Shown here: positions 47,387 to 56,279 of the stretch, one piece after another | How positions within the stretch are numbered: position 1 is the first letter of the stretch | Layout of the letters: every line of letters starts with the position of its first letter | Source: a virus | IMG/VR virus record: IMGVR_UViG_3300024262_006558 | Coordinates: 248,001 to 312,000 of that record | DNA: 64,000 bases | Strand: one strand, 5' to 3' | Program-made: the position numbers and the translations under genes | Notes under the pieces: generated by a model | Database searches by the model: none | What the model was told of the DNA's origin: nothing | The model's input: the letters and a program-made list of their open reading frames with translations, nothing else

Positions 47387-47531
47387 CAGAGAAGATAGGC
47401 CTCGAACCTACAAGGATTTAAAGAAATAATCTCCAACTATTCACGTTTATAGTTTGTCCACCGAGTTCCCCCACTCTATACGTTTCTTCAAGGGTACTGT
47501 CAGCGTGGTTGCCAAATTTCACCACTTCTCT
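47387..47531 (-). tRNA. tRNA-like gene 4 (Leu-type framework) with large insertion
   Basis: Acceptor AGAGAAG/CTTCTCT pairs perfectly, the D-arm GGTGAAATTTGGCAACCAC is like bacterial tRNA-Leu, and the T-arm GTAGG-TTCGAGG-CCTAT is canonical. The length is 145 nt. The region between D- and T-arms is about twice that of a normal long-variable-arm tRNA and contains the hairpin AACTAT/ATAGTT. No clean anticodon stem is visible. CCA is not encoded. Confidence 0.55.
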
Positions 47532-47538
47532 ATTTTTG

Positions 47539-47672
47539 CGTTCTCGGCAGGACTCGAACCTGCAACCCCCTGTTTGGAAATGTAGAAGGAAGACTTGAAC
47601 ATAGCCAATGGTCTTAGGTAATTGTCATGTCTAAACGATAGACAGGTGCTCTACCAGTTGAGCTACGAGAAC
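47539..47672 (-). tRNA. tRNA-like gene 5 with insertion in the anticodon arm
   Basis: Acceptor GTTCTCG/CGAGAAC, D-arm GCTC-AACTGGTA-GAGC and T-arm GCAGG-TTCGAGT-CCTGC are all perfect. A 5-bp anticodon stem CCTGT/ACAGG is present, but its loop is 67 nt in place of 7. The insertion folds on its own (TGTCTA/TAGACA, AAGAC/GTCTT). Removing about 60 nt would leave a normal tRNA, so a small intron-like insertion is the simplest reading. Confidence 0.6.
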
Positions 47673-47685
47673 ATAAATACTTAGC

Positions 47686-49761
47686 TTATGCTAAGTATTC
47701 TGAGTTAATTACATCGATATCGTAAGGCGTGATTTTACCTTCAGCGACTTCCCAAGAGAAGACGGTGTCGGCATCCTCTGCCTTGTCCACGAATTCGGTA
47801 CCTCTAGCTTCTGCATGAAGTCTGAATAACTGGTGCAATGTAGGTTTATTTTCCAAACTTAACATTGCTTCAAGCAAATCTGTAGTAGTTGCTTTGTTTG
47901 ACTCTAAATTAATAGGTCCAATGCTACCACTTCTCTCATTATGAGCAAGGTCACACCATACAGCTTCTCTTGTTTCTAAATCAAACACTACAGGAAGTGC
48001 TACTTTTGACTCTGAAGATAGATCAATCTTTTGATTAACAGTCTTAGCATCATATATCTCATTTGCATTTGGTTTAGACTTCATCATCCACCCAGCATAA
48101 CAAGATTCCATTTCACAATAACTAATATCAGAGAAAGAGTAAACATGCATCACAACATATCTAACTCCTTTTTCAAGAGCATCTTTAATACTGAAGTCAA
48201 CAAACTCTGCAGCTCCAGCTGGAGAAGGGGCTCTAGTTATATCTCCACCATGAACCGCTTGAACTTTATTACCTCTCAACCTAGTATAGCTTACTTGATC
48301 CACCATAGTGAAATCTTCTTTATGGAAAGATGCACTTAAATCAACATCTTGTCCAATCCAGTGGATAAACATTCTCACTGTATCTTTAGTGCCTAAATTC
48401 ATTCTAGTACCTCTAGCAACAGTGAACAATCCGCTAGAAGCATTTCTTTGCTGTAAAGGAAGTGGGCAAGACTTAAGTTTTGGATCTAAATATACCTTTC
48501 CAAGGTCCTCACCTTCAGAAAATTTAGTAACCAATACCTTTTCAATACCTTTTACCAACTTATTTACAGTTGCGTTACCGAAAGCTGGCAATTCATTTCT
48601 AAGAATTATAGCCTTAGCTACGCTTCCTTTAGGAAACACCACTCTTTTATCGATAGCAGATGAACCTTTTCTAGCATTGAAGTGTCCCAGTAACTGGAAC
48701 AACACTCTAGTTGATACTTTATTCGCTACAGAAAGAAAAGTTTCTATTGTTTTCGTTCTTGATCTCTCATGGAGTCTCAAGATATGATCCAATCTCCTTG
48801 CAAACTCACCTGGCCTATTAGATAACAGATCAAGTATTTCTGTGGCATTTCCATTATCAAGAGCGTTTTCAACTTTAGAGTTGAAAGTCTCAAGAGATTT
48901 GTTTTCTCTGATCTTTTGAGCAATTTCGAAAACTTTTGGTGCCTTAGTCTTGTACTCACCAACATGTAAACTATGGAATAATTTACCCCATTTGTTTTTA
49001 TGTCGATTAATATCATCTTCATTAATAACGTTTTCCAACGTTGAAACGAATAACTTTCTAGCACTTCTCGGCAAAGATCTAAACTTAGTATTCTGAGCAA
49101 GAGAAACGTCTCCATCAGAAAGGTAAGTTATAACCCTCAATACGTCTGTAGCCGTTTTAATGCAGCCAGTTATGTCTTGATTTTTTTCAAGAAGCTTACC
49201 TACAATAAGGCATAAATTCTCTTTGAATGGTATCTCTGTTGGATACTCTTGAGTATCATGTTTGTCAATAAACCATTCAACAATTGTTCTGTCTTCATCA
49301 GAGATAGAAGCATTTGATCCAACAAGTCTTGTAAAGACTTTATTGAAATCCTCCTCAGCTTTTAACTCTAGAGTCTTAAATGTTGTTTCTTCATAGGCAA
49401 ACTGTTTTGGCAAAGCCTCATAGTTTGGCTTCCAAGTACCATTTGACCAGTAATGCAAAATAGCATTACGATAAAGTTCTGCATCTTCCATCTCCATCAC
49501 TTGCTGAGGAAAATTTGGATAAAGAGGAACATACTTTTTATCTGCACCTTTCATCTCTTTCAAGACAGGTATTAGTTCATTATAAAGAGCTTCCGCAGCA
49601 TCTTCAGATAATGACTTAACAGCATTAAGTAAATCTTCAGACATAATATACCCTAACTGCATCAATGACGCATTAAGAGAAAGGGCAATTTGTTCATTAC
49701 CTTCATCTTGTGGATTTACAACTATTCCATTAAGTTTCTTTACAGATATTATAGTCTTCAT
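47686..49761 (-). CDS. TerD-domain protein, MXAN_6230/SCO0854-like
   Basis: 691 residues from ATG 49761 (MKTIISVKKLNGIVV). The C-terminal third reads like a TerD-type domain: MFIHWIGQDVDLSASF, then GGDITRAPSPAGAAEFVDFS and VRYVVMHVYSFSDISY. This order occurs in the MXAN_6230/SCO0854 family linked to tellurite-resistance (ter) type systems, which are tied to calcium binding, stress and phage defence. The N-terminal part is helical. No other ter gene lies in the window. Its own consensus promoter; the tRNA-like genes follow directly. Call from remembered motifs. Confidence 0.68.
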   Translation of the reverse strand: MKTIISVKKLNGIVVNPQDEGNEQIALSLNASLMQLGYIMSEDLLNAVKSLSEDAAEALYNELIPVLKEMKGADKKYVPLYPNFPQQVMEMEDAELYRNAILHYWSNGTWKPNYEALPKQFAYEETTFKTLELKAEEDFNKVFTRLVGSNASISDEDRTIVEWFIDKHDTQEYPTEIPFKENLCLIVGKLLEKNQDITGCIKTATDVLRVITYLSDGDVSLAQNTKFRSLPRSARKLFVSTLENVINEDDINRHKNKWGKLFHSLHVGEYKTKAPKVFEIAQKIRENKSLETFNSKVENALDNGNATEILDLLSNRPGEFARRLDHILRLHERSRTKTIETFLSVANKVSTRVLFQLLGHFNARKGSSAIDKRVVFPKGSVAKAIILRNELPAFGNATVNKLVKGIEKVLVTKFSEGEDLGKVYLDPKLKSCPLPLQQRNASSGLFTVARGTRMNLGTKDTVRMFIHWIGQDVDLSASFHKEDFTMVDQVSYTRLRGNKVQAVHGGDITRAPSPAGAAEFVDFSIKDALEKGVRYVVMHVYSFSDISYCEMESCYAGWMMKSKPNANEIYDAKTVNQKIDLSSESKVALPVVFDLETREAVWCDLAHNERSGSIGPINLESNKATTTDLLEAMLSLENKPTLHQLFRLHAEARGTEFVDKAEDADTVFSWEVAEGKITPYDIDVINSEYLA

Positions 49762-49825
49762 ACTAATATTAAAATTTATGTTCAACCTTAGAAATATACT
49801 AACGTATTTCTATGTGATAATGTTG

Positions 49826-49856
49826 CAAATATAATGTAAAATTTAATTCAGGTCAA
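49826..49856 (-). promoter_or_regulatory. Bacteroidota primary-sigma promoter
   Basis: Minus strand TTG (49856-49854), 20 nt, TATATTTG (49833-49826), about 65 nt upstream of the TerD-like gene. Confidence 0.82.
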
Positions 49857-49872
49857 GTAAAAGAATAGATTT

Positions 49873-50475
49873 TTATAAATTCTTTTCCCATTCATGTTGA
49901 TCATCCATTTCTTTATCAATCATTTCAGTTGGAAATATTTGAGCAGGATGATTTAAGTTGTTATTGTCTATTATATATCTTCGCAGAAAAGAATGAGCTT
50001 TTAATACGTTACCAAGTCTTTCGTAATCGATTTCACATTCAAAGTTACCCATAAAATCTTCAGAATAAAACAACTGCAATTTAGCTATAGCTGTTGTTAT
50101 ATCAGAAAACCTATCAGCATTTTCGATAAAGAAATCTTCAATAAACTCAATAGCTTCAATGGATCCATGTTTTTCTAAATCTCTCCTACTGTTAAACACC
50201 TCATTGTGTTCTAATAAGAATTTTATAGCATAAAACTTAGCCGTTTTTCTATCATTAAACCTGTAAATGTGTTCAAACAACCATTCGTAAGAATCTTTAG
50301 GAAACATTTGCACATACTCTTTACCATTTACATAGAATAAACAATAACATCTATACGGAACCTCACTAAATATTATCTCATCATAATGAGTTAATATTAA
50401 AACATACATTTGTAGTCCACCGAAGTCTAGTTCAATATCACACTTACTTTTAATATCATCTGATGTAAATTCCAT
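49873..50475 (-). CDS. hypothetical protein with internal ADxxxW module
   Basis: 200 residues. The shared module appears in the C-terminal half (FFIENADRFSDITTAIAKLQ, YSEDFMGNFECEI) instead of at the N-terminus. The N-terminal half is beta-rich (LQMYVLILTHYDEIIFSEV). No ankyrin or DGPA repeats. Confidence 0.68.
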   Translation of the reverse strand: MEFTSDDIKSKCDIELDFGGLQMYVLILTHYDEIIFSEVPYRCYCLFYVNGKEYVQMFPKDSYEWLFEHIYRFNDRKTAKFYAIKFLLEHNEVFNSRRDLEKHGSIEAIEFIEDFFIENADRFSDITTAIAKLQLFYSEDFMGNFECEIDYERLGNVLKAHSFLRRYIIDNNNLNHPAQIFPTEMIDKEMDDQHEWEKNL

Positions 50476-50477
50476 AT

Positions 50478-50594
50478 TTAAACGCTAATTTTACCATCAT
50501 CCATCTTCATTGGGCCCAAGGAAGGTATATATCTTTTACTAGCACAAGAAAAAAGTAATAAAATCAATACAAAACTAATAACTAAAGTTTTCAT
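50478..50594 (-). CDS. small lipoprotein
   Basis: 38 residues: signal peptide MKTLVISFVLILLLFSC with Cys17 as the lipidation site, leaving a 22-residue mature part (CASKRYIPSLGPM...). Stops 2 nt before the next gene. The frame stays open upstream to an ATG near 50650, but the signal peptide fixes this start. Confidence 0.65.
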   Translation of the reverse strand: MKTLVISFVLILLLFSCASKRYIPSLGPMKMDDGKISV

Positions 50595-50657
50595 TATTTG
50601 ATCTCTAACATTGCTTTCTCTCCAGAAAAAAGTGTATTTATTATTCATTTTTTGTTT

Positions 50658-52466
50658 TTAAAATGGTAAATCTTCTTCATCATCACCTCGATCTACCATG
50701 TCAGTGAAAAAAGGTTCTACATGCTCTTTTGGTTCATAGGCCTCAAAAGCATACAAAACTTGTTGAACTGGCCTGTGTAAACCTAAAGATTTCTCTTCTT
50801 TTTTGTATATGGAAATTGGAGCAGAATCTAATATTTTATTTATATCACTAACAACTTCTATGGGAGGGTTTATATTTGAATAACCTCTAAACTGTTTATA
50901 TTTAAAGAAGTTATTACCTTCACTATTTAACCCAACTCCCACTTCTAAAGTCCACCCTTTTTTATGAATTTCAACTTCTTCTTTACATAATTTTTCTAGG
51001 AGTATATCATCTTTCAATTTTATATGAAATATAGCACTTTGACCTGAATTAATAACATTAGAATATGATGTTACACAATGCTTCATTTTAGTCCCTTCTA
51101 ACACTAAACGATCTACATCATCTACCAATTCTATGTCGTACTTATCTGTAGATTGAATAACTCGGTACCAAGATTTAGATTTAATTTCACCTAATTCTTT
51201 CTTTTTATAAACAATAGAAACATTATCATGTTCTTGCTTTAACCTCTTTGGTGACTTGATCTTTAAATTAATCTTCATGCCTAATTCATAAGACATCCTT
51301 ACATAGTCTTTAACTAAATAATCTTGGTCTTCTAATCCTGGTATTAAATGATTATATAATTTTCTAAAAAAGATCATGTTATATGATGTATTTGTAAAAA
51401 TCAAATCATTACAAGCTGCTCTTTTTATTGCAGGAACATCAAGCGGTTGATTCTTATCAACTATAGGACTTCCTCCAATTGTAAGTCTATTTTTTCTCTG
51501 TTCATCATTTTTATATAGTATATGATTGGATAATAATCCGTATGATTTAATCTCTTCTAAGCTCATAATAGAAGTAAGAGAATCTACAAAGCTTTTTATC
51601 TTGTTTTCTTGATTATGTATGAACTGAGTTACTTTATTCAATTCATCTGGCTCTACAATATAAGCAATAATTAAAGCTAGGTCTGTGTTACACATTCCTA
51701 ATAGCTTCTTAGGAATGTTAACCTCATTTCCATTAACTTTTTTTAGTAGTTCAGCCATAGTTTTTGTGTTTTTAATTAATTTATTGGGTATTGGCTTATT
51801 GTATAAGCTTTTCATTAAAACGCTTGCAACTGGGCCTCCACTATAAATGTCGAGCAACTCTCCAAATAAATCACCTTTATTAGTTAATCCAGTTTTACTA
51901 CAAATTGTTTCATGATTCTTGAGAGATAGATATTGAGTTCTATAAGTACATCTCTGCTTATAGTTTTTCATTTTAAACCTAACTAAAGTAGAATCATTTT
52001 TCATATTAAATACAACTCTACCTTGCCACACTTTATCTAAAAAGTAATGCTCCGTTTTATTGTTATATCCAGTATAATGATACCACTCTTGGTATTGAAA
52101 CTTTTCCTCTCTTAAATCATATCTCAAGATCTTTTCCTCAAAAAAAGATCTTGAGATACTTGATTCACCATCAAACTTATTTTTGTTTAATATAGCTTTT
52201 TCTGAATTAAACCAATTATTTTCCCAATGTTCAAGTATCCAATACTCCCATCGATCTGTTTTTATATACTTGATTTTTTCAACATAACTATTTTCAGTTC
52301 TAAAGTCTTCATAATCACTTATACCAGTAGTGAACTTGTTAGATAAACAAGTTCTATTAAATATATCTAAAACAAGCCTTTTCTTACCAGTTTCTTTAGA
52401 AAATATTTTTCTGATATCATTGACATCAGATATTTCGATCTTATCTTCAGTATGTTCTTGAATCAT
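50658..52466 (-). CDS. PcfJ-like protein
   Basis: 602 residues if started at ATG 52466, which overlaps the upstream stop as ATGA; an ATG at 52523 would add 19 residues. The C-terminal region has the PcfJ-type signature: VLEGTKMKHCVTSYSNVINS, then a beta segment, TLEVGVGL and a later QFRGYSNINPP. PcfJ-like proteins (PF14284) are found on plasmids and phages and have no settled function. The N-terminal 400 residues are unassigned. Confidence 0.7.
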   Translation of the reverse strand: MIQEHTEDKIEISDVNDIRKIFSKETGKKRLVLDIFNRTCLSNKFTTGISDYEDFRTENSYVEKIKYIKTDRWEYWILEHWENNWFNSEKAILNKNKFDGESSISRSFFEEKILRYDLREEKFQYQEWYHYTGYNNKTEHYFLDKVWQGRVVFNMKNDSTLVRFKMKNYKQRCTYRTQYLSLKNHETICSKTGLTNKGDLFGELLDIYSGGPVASVLMKSLYNKPIPNKLIKNTKTMAELLKKVNGNEVNIPKKLLGMCNTDLALIIAYIVEPDELNKVTQFIHNQENKIKSFVDSLTSIMSLEEIKSYGLLSNHILYKNDEQRKNRLTIGGSPIVDKNQPLDVPAIKRAACNDLIFTNTSYNMIFFRKLYNHLIPGLEDQDYLVKDYVRMSYELGMKINLKIKSPKRLKQEHDNVSIVYKKKELGEIKSKSWYRVIQSTDKYDIELVDDVDRLVLEGTKMKHCVTSYSNVINSGQSAIFHIKLKDDILLEKLCKEEVEIHKKGWTLEVGVGLNSEGNNFFKYKQFRGYSNINPPIEVVSDINKILDSAPISIYKKEEKSLGLHRPVQQVLYAFEAYEPKEHVEPFFTDMVDRGDDEEDLPF

Positions 52467-53470
52467 GTTAAAATATCTATGATAAGCTTTATAAGTCCAG
52501 TTAGAATGCCTATACAGGCCCACAGTTTGTATAATCGTTTAATATAGTCTACTTTTTCGTCCTTTATGGTATCATCAAATTTAAAAATTAAACCCCCCAT
52601 AAAAGTATACAATAAAGCTCCTACAACTTTAACTGCAAAGAAAGTAATTAATAAATCATTAAATTTGGTACCATATATAAAATAGACCATTGAACTTACA
52701 ACGGATGGAATTGCAATACAATAACATAAAAACATTATTCCTGTAACTTTCCAGAATCTTTTTACATTTATATTATTATTGTTTTCTAATATTTCATAAT
52801 TTTCGGCAATTATTCTTTCATTTTCTTCCTCTATTTCCCTGCACTCTCTTGCTTGTGTTACTAGTTCTTCAGCTATTCTAGCCTCAAATTCTTGCATTAT
52901 TTCATACGTAGGAACATCCAATAAGCCTGAGAAGTCACCTTCAATCATTTTAGTTAATGTAATATTTCCTCCGTTCTTAGCATTTTTATAAACTATATTC
53001 ATCATGGAGCTAACATACTTATTGCCATAAATGGTTTTAATAATAACTAAAGCTTTAAACACTACCGAGCTGAACTCTTTTTTTGTGGAATTAAAACTTA
53101 TAAAATGTTCAATATCTTCAAGTATTAAACGATTTTTATTCCCTTTTTCTCTAAAGCATCTCAATGACTCCATCATTAAAGTGATCCCGCCTTTATCATA
53201 AGGATGGTTCATAAAATAATCACTTAAATAAGAAATTATTTTTTTATTTGCAATCCTTTCTTCATAAACTACTTGTTTCACTAATTCCAATGGAGCATTA
53301 AATAATATCCTAATGTCAAATTGTTCCCAATCTATAATGTCAAAATAGTCTTCTATAACATTATCTGTAATAGGTAAATTTACTTTAATGAATTCAGGTT
53401 CAGATTTTGGATTTTTATAATATACTTTTCTCGAATACATGTCTTGTGTTATTGATATTACATCCATCAT
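52463..53470 (-). CDS. membrane protein with second-type N-terminal module
   Basis: 335 residues from ATG 53470, in an ATGA overlap with the upstream gene. Module VNLPITDNVIEDYFDIIDWE, a helical cytoplasmic region, then three or four transmembrane segments near the C-terminus (FWKVTGIMFLCYCIAIPSVV, FAVKVVGALLYTFMGGLIF, LWACIGILTGLIKLIIDIL). Paralogous in layout to the next gene upstream. Confidence 0.7.
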   Translation of the reverse strand: MMDVISITQDMYSRKVYYKNPKSEPEFIKVNLPITDNVIEDYFDIIDWEQFDIRILFNAPLELVKQVVYEERIANKKIISYLSDYFMNHPYDKGGITLMMESLRCFREKGNKNRLILEDIEHFISFNSTKKEFSSVVFKALVIIKTIYGNKYVSSMMNIVYKNAKNGGNITLTKMIEGDFSGLLDVPTYEIMQEFEARIAEELVTQARECREIEEENERIIAENYEILENNNNINVKRFWKVTGIMFLCYCIAIPSVVSSMVYFIYGTKFNDLLITFFAVKVVGALLYTFMGGLIFKFDDTIKDEKVDYIKRLYKLWACIGILTGLIKLIIDILT

Positions 53471-54345
53471 ATAGGCCAAGTTAAAATGAATGATATAATA
53501 TATAAAAACACATTAGATACTAAATTTGTAATAAAATCTATTCTATCATTATCCTCTATATTAAATTTTCTTTTTCTATAATAATCTTCATAGCAAAGAG
53601 CGCCGCAACCTACAAACTGAACTATGAAAAACAATTTCAAAGACATGTTTTCAGAAATTGGAGTATTAGACCAAGCATTAAGTGTAAAGAAAAAAAACAA
53701 GGGGACAATTACAGCATAAACAGAAAATGAAACCATAAAATGGTTAAGGTAGATGTTTTCTAAATGTTTTGAATTTTCTCTAACATTTAATTGAAGCATC
53801 TTTTTATGTTCAGAAATTCTACCTTCTTTAGTTTTCAAATTAGGATTTAAATTTTCAACATACCTCACTAATTCCCTATTATTGCTTCTAGTCGCTTCTT
53901 TGTGTATCTCAAACAAATACAATTTCTTTTTACCCTCATCTGGGTGTGAGTTCATTAAATCAGCTAATGCTGTAGATAATAAATTGAAGCTATCATCAGA
54001 GTAACCACCAACTCTCTTATAGAAATCTCTAAGTGAATATATAATTTTGTACATCCTTTTTGGGTGATCTCTTGCATCAGACATCAAACCTCTTAAAACT
54101 TCAGCACTTTTCTTATCCAACTCTGCTCGATCTTCAACATGATTCAAGAAAGTGTCAAAAATACGTATAACCATAAGACCATCCATGTCGGTGGTGTGCC
54201 TTGTTATCTTTCGTATTTTAGAAGCTTCATATGTAAGAAACCAAGAATAATCAAACGTTCTCCAATTGATAATGTCCATATATTCTATGACATTATCCTG
54301 GCTAGGATCAATTTGAACATCTAACAATTGTTTTTTAGTTGTCAT
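53467..54345 (-). CDS. membrane protein with second-type N-terminal module
   Basis: 292 residues; QDNVIEYMDIINWRTFDYSW at the N-terminus, a helical middle and C-terminal membrane segments (FMVSFSVYAVIVPLFFFFTL, LKLFFIVQFVGCGALCY, LVSNVFLYIISFILTWP). Same architecture as the following gene, suggesting a duplicated pair that may form one membrane complex. Confidence 0.7.
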   Translation of the reverse strand: MTTKKQLLDVQIDPSQDNVIEYMDIINWRTFDYSWFLTYEASKIRKITRHTTDMDGLMVIRIFDTFLNHVEDRAELDKKSAEVLRGLMSDARDHPKRMYKIIYSLRDFYKRVGGYSDDSFNLLSTALADLMNSHPDEGKKKLYLFEIHKEATRSNNRELVRYVENLNPNLKTKEGRISEHKKMLQLNVRENSKHLENIYLNHFMVSFSVYAVIVPLFFFFTLNAWSNTPISENMSLKLFFIVQFVGCGALCYEDYYRKRKFNIEDNDRIDFITNLVSNVFLYIISFILTWPI

Positions 54346-54348
54346 TTC

Positions 54349-54711
54349 TTATTTTTTTAAGGCTTTATTATCAGAAGATGATCCATTCTTAATTTCGTTT
54401 ATTTGTAATTTAAACAGTTCAGTTCTCAGGCTATCATTTGTGAAATTAACAGTTGTCATACCACCATGATCACCTCCCACCCTAAATATTTTATAGTGTA
54501 TATCTCCATCATAAACTTCAAATAATTCAACATCATATCCTCTCCCATTCTCATGAAGAGTGAATTTTTCCGTAGTAATTACTCGGTCTACAAAAACACC
54601 TTTACCTATCTGCATGTCTATTGACATTTCCTGTTTAGAACTTGTATCATCGCATGATGTTAATAAAACAATTAACGATATGATCAATAAGTATATGTAT
54701 ATGTGTTTCAT
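54349..54711 (-). CDS. lipoprotein
   Basis: 120 residues; signal peptide with lipobox LLTSC (Cys20) after MKHIYIYLLIISLIVLL. The mature part is a small beta-rich domain (GRGYDVELFEVYDGDIHYKI). Function unknown; lies among membrane-protein genes. Confidence 0.75.
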   Translation of the reverse strand: MKHIYIYLLIISLIVLLTSCDDTSSKQEMSIDMQIGKGVFVDRVITTEKFTLHENGRGYDVELFEVYDGDIHYKIFRVGGDHGGMTTVNFTNDSLRTELFKLQINEIKNGSSSDNKALKK

Positions 54712-54712
54712 A

Positions 54713-54784
54713 TTAATTTTCTAATCTAACAATTTCTTTAGCTAACGTAATTAAGTTACCATATGTTTCATTCCAAGCTCCCAT
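54713..54784 (-). CDS. possible 23-residue peptide
   Basis: A short frame, MGAWNETYGNLITLAKEIVR..., starting within the upstream stop (TAATG) and ending one nt before the lipoprotein start. Tight packing fits translation, but its size makes this doubtful. Confidence 0.3.
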   Translation of the reverse strand: MGAWNETYGNLITLAKEIVRLEN

Positions 54785-55221
54785 TATTTTATAAGCTCTT
54801 CTACAGTTTCATCTATTTCTTCTATTGGAGTTAGTAAAACAACTCCAGGCATGTCTCTATAATAATAATAAGAAGACATTTCAATATTGAATATGTTCCA
54901 ATTAGCTTCTTGTATAATGGGTTTACCTGCCTTCAAATAATTAATGGACTTCATATCTTTAATTACTTTTAAATCATTTTGAAAAGATAGACATCCATAA
55001 TCATCTACTATTTCAAAGTGATAGTTTTTATGAGCATAGTATTTGGATTCAAATGATACAATAAATCCTGTCAATAAAAACACAGCAACACCTATTATAC
55101 TAAGCGCTCCAAACACATCAAAACCACTGCTGTTGTAATTATTACGGTAAAACCAAAGCCATGTTCCTGATAAGATCAGTAAAACAGTTACTTCTATTAA
55201 AATTAATGTTAATCTATCCAT
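54784..55221 (-). CDS. small membrane protein, two transmembrane helices
   Basis: 145 residues; hydrophobic segments at residues about 4-25 (LTLILIEVTVLLILSGTWLW) and 37-58 (GALSIIGVAVFLLTGFIVSF), then a soluble C-terminal domain. Not recognised. Confidence 0.7.
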   Translation of the reverse strand: MDRLTLILIEVTVLLILSGTWLWFYRNNYNSSGFDVFGALSIIGVAVFLLTGFIVSFESKYYAHKNYHFEIVDDYGCLSFQNDLKVIKDMKSINYLKAGKPIIQEANWNIFNIEMSSYYYYRDMPGVVLLTPIEEIDETVEELIK

Positions 55222-55232
55222 TTTATTTTTGT

Positions 55233-56243
55233 TTAATTCATAAAACTATTACTGTTATCTGCGTCTTCATCTCCATAGTCATAATCATCTCGATAGTCAT
55301 AATCATCACAATGAATATCGTAGTAAGAAGTGTCATTTACAGACACTAATCCCTTAGTGGGGCTTGTATCAATTTCACGTTTACTTAGAGCATGTTGTAG
55401 CTCTTTTCTAACACCTCTTTTGTTAGCTATATCATCAATTATATTAATCATAGCCTCTATAGCAGGAGGTTCTATATCAGACACAACTTCTTTGACATTA
55501 TCCGTAACAAAATTCAAAAGCCAAAATAATGCGTCATTAGCTACTTCAGATCTATTGATTAAACTTTTAAAAATTGGTAACTCTGGATTATCCTTATGCT
55601 CATATCCTCCGACCACAGATAACAATTGAGGTTTCACTTGATCAGCTACAAATGAGTACATTGACGTGAAGTATTTTTTAAATGTTTCGTCCTCATATCT
55701 TGCACACATGGCTGATGCAGCTAAATATGTATTGTATCCCCAAGTAGCTCCATTCTCCAAGAAAAACTCTACCATCTCCACATTATTACATGCAATAGAA
55801 AATGATAACGGAGAAGCGTCTTGTCCACTATTAACTTTTTCTAAGAAATTGTATATTGGACGAGCATTGAGTTTCATATTATCACTATGAATCTTTTTAA
55901 TTATATCATTACTATGGTGAGAAATGCATAATATTATGACTAACTGAAGATTAGTAGCCTTCATTAAATCAGAAATATTTTTTACCGTAGCTGGATTATT
56001 TCCTAGAAGAGAGTTTAGTAAATCAATTCGATTATCTTCAAGAATAACTGTTCTATAAATATCGTACCTCTTTGCTTCGCTGACTAACAAGGAAACTTCT
56101 TTTATAGTGTCATCATCGAAAGCTTTAAAAGCTTTGACTTCTACTTTTTCCCAATCAATTACATCCATGTACTCGTTAGCGAATTCATTAGTAAGTTCCA
56201 TATGTATTGGAACTGTAGTATGTATTTTATTATCCCTAGGCAT
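55233..56243 (-). CDS. ankyrin-related protein, second module type
   Basis: 336 residues; module VPIHMELTNEFANEYMDVID, then a helical repeat region with one clear ankyrin-like unit (PLSFSIACNNVEMVEFFLEN) and an acidic Y/D-rich C-terminus (DYDYRDDYDYGDEDADN). Driven by a consensus promoter. Confidence 0.7.
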   Translation of the reverse strand: MPRDNKIHTTVPIHMELTNEFANEYMDVIDWEKVEVKAFKAFDDDTIKEVSLLVSEAKRYDIYRTVILEDNRIDLLNSLLGNNPATVKNISDLMKATNLQLVIILCISHHSNDIIKKIHSDNMKLNARPIYNFLEKVNSGQDASPLSFSIACNNVEMVEFFLENGATWGYNTYLAASAMCARYEDETFKKYFTSMYSFVADQVKPQLLSVVGGYEHKDNPELPIFKSLINRSEVANDALFWLLNFVTDNVKEVVSDIEPPAIEAMINIIDDIANKRGVRKELQHALSKREIDTSPTKGLVSVNDTSYYDIHCDDYDYRDDYDYGDEDADNSNSFMN

Positions 56244-56248
56244 ATAAA

Positions 56249-56279
56249 CAAAGTTAAGACTTTAAAATTATATTAACAA
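56249..56279 (-). promoter_or_regulatory. Bacteroidota primary-sigma promoter
   Basis: Minus strand TTG (56279-56277), 20 nt, TAACTTTG (56256-56249). It overlaps the end of the DUF3307 gene and drives the gene at 56243 as a near-leaderless mRNA. Confidence 0.75.
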
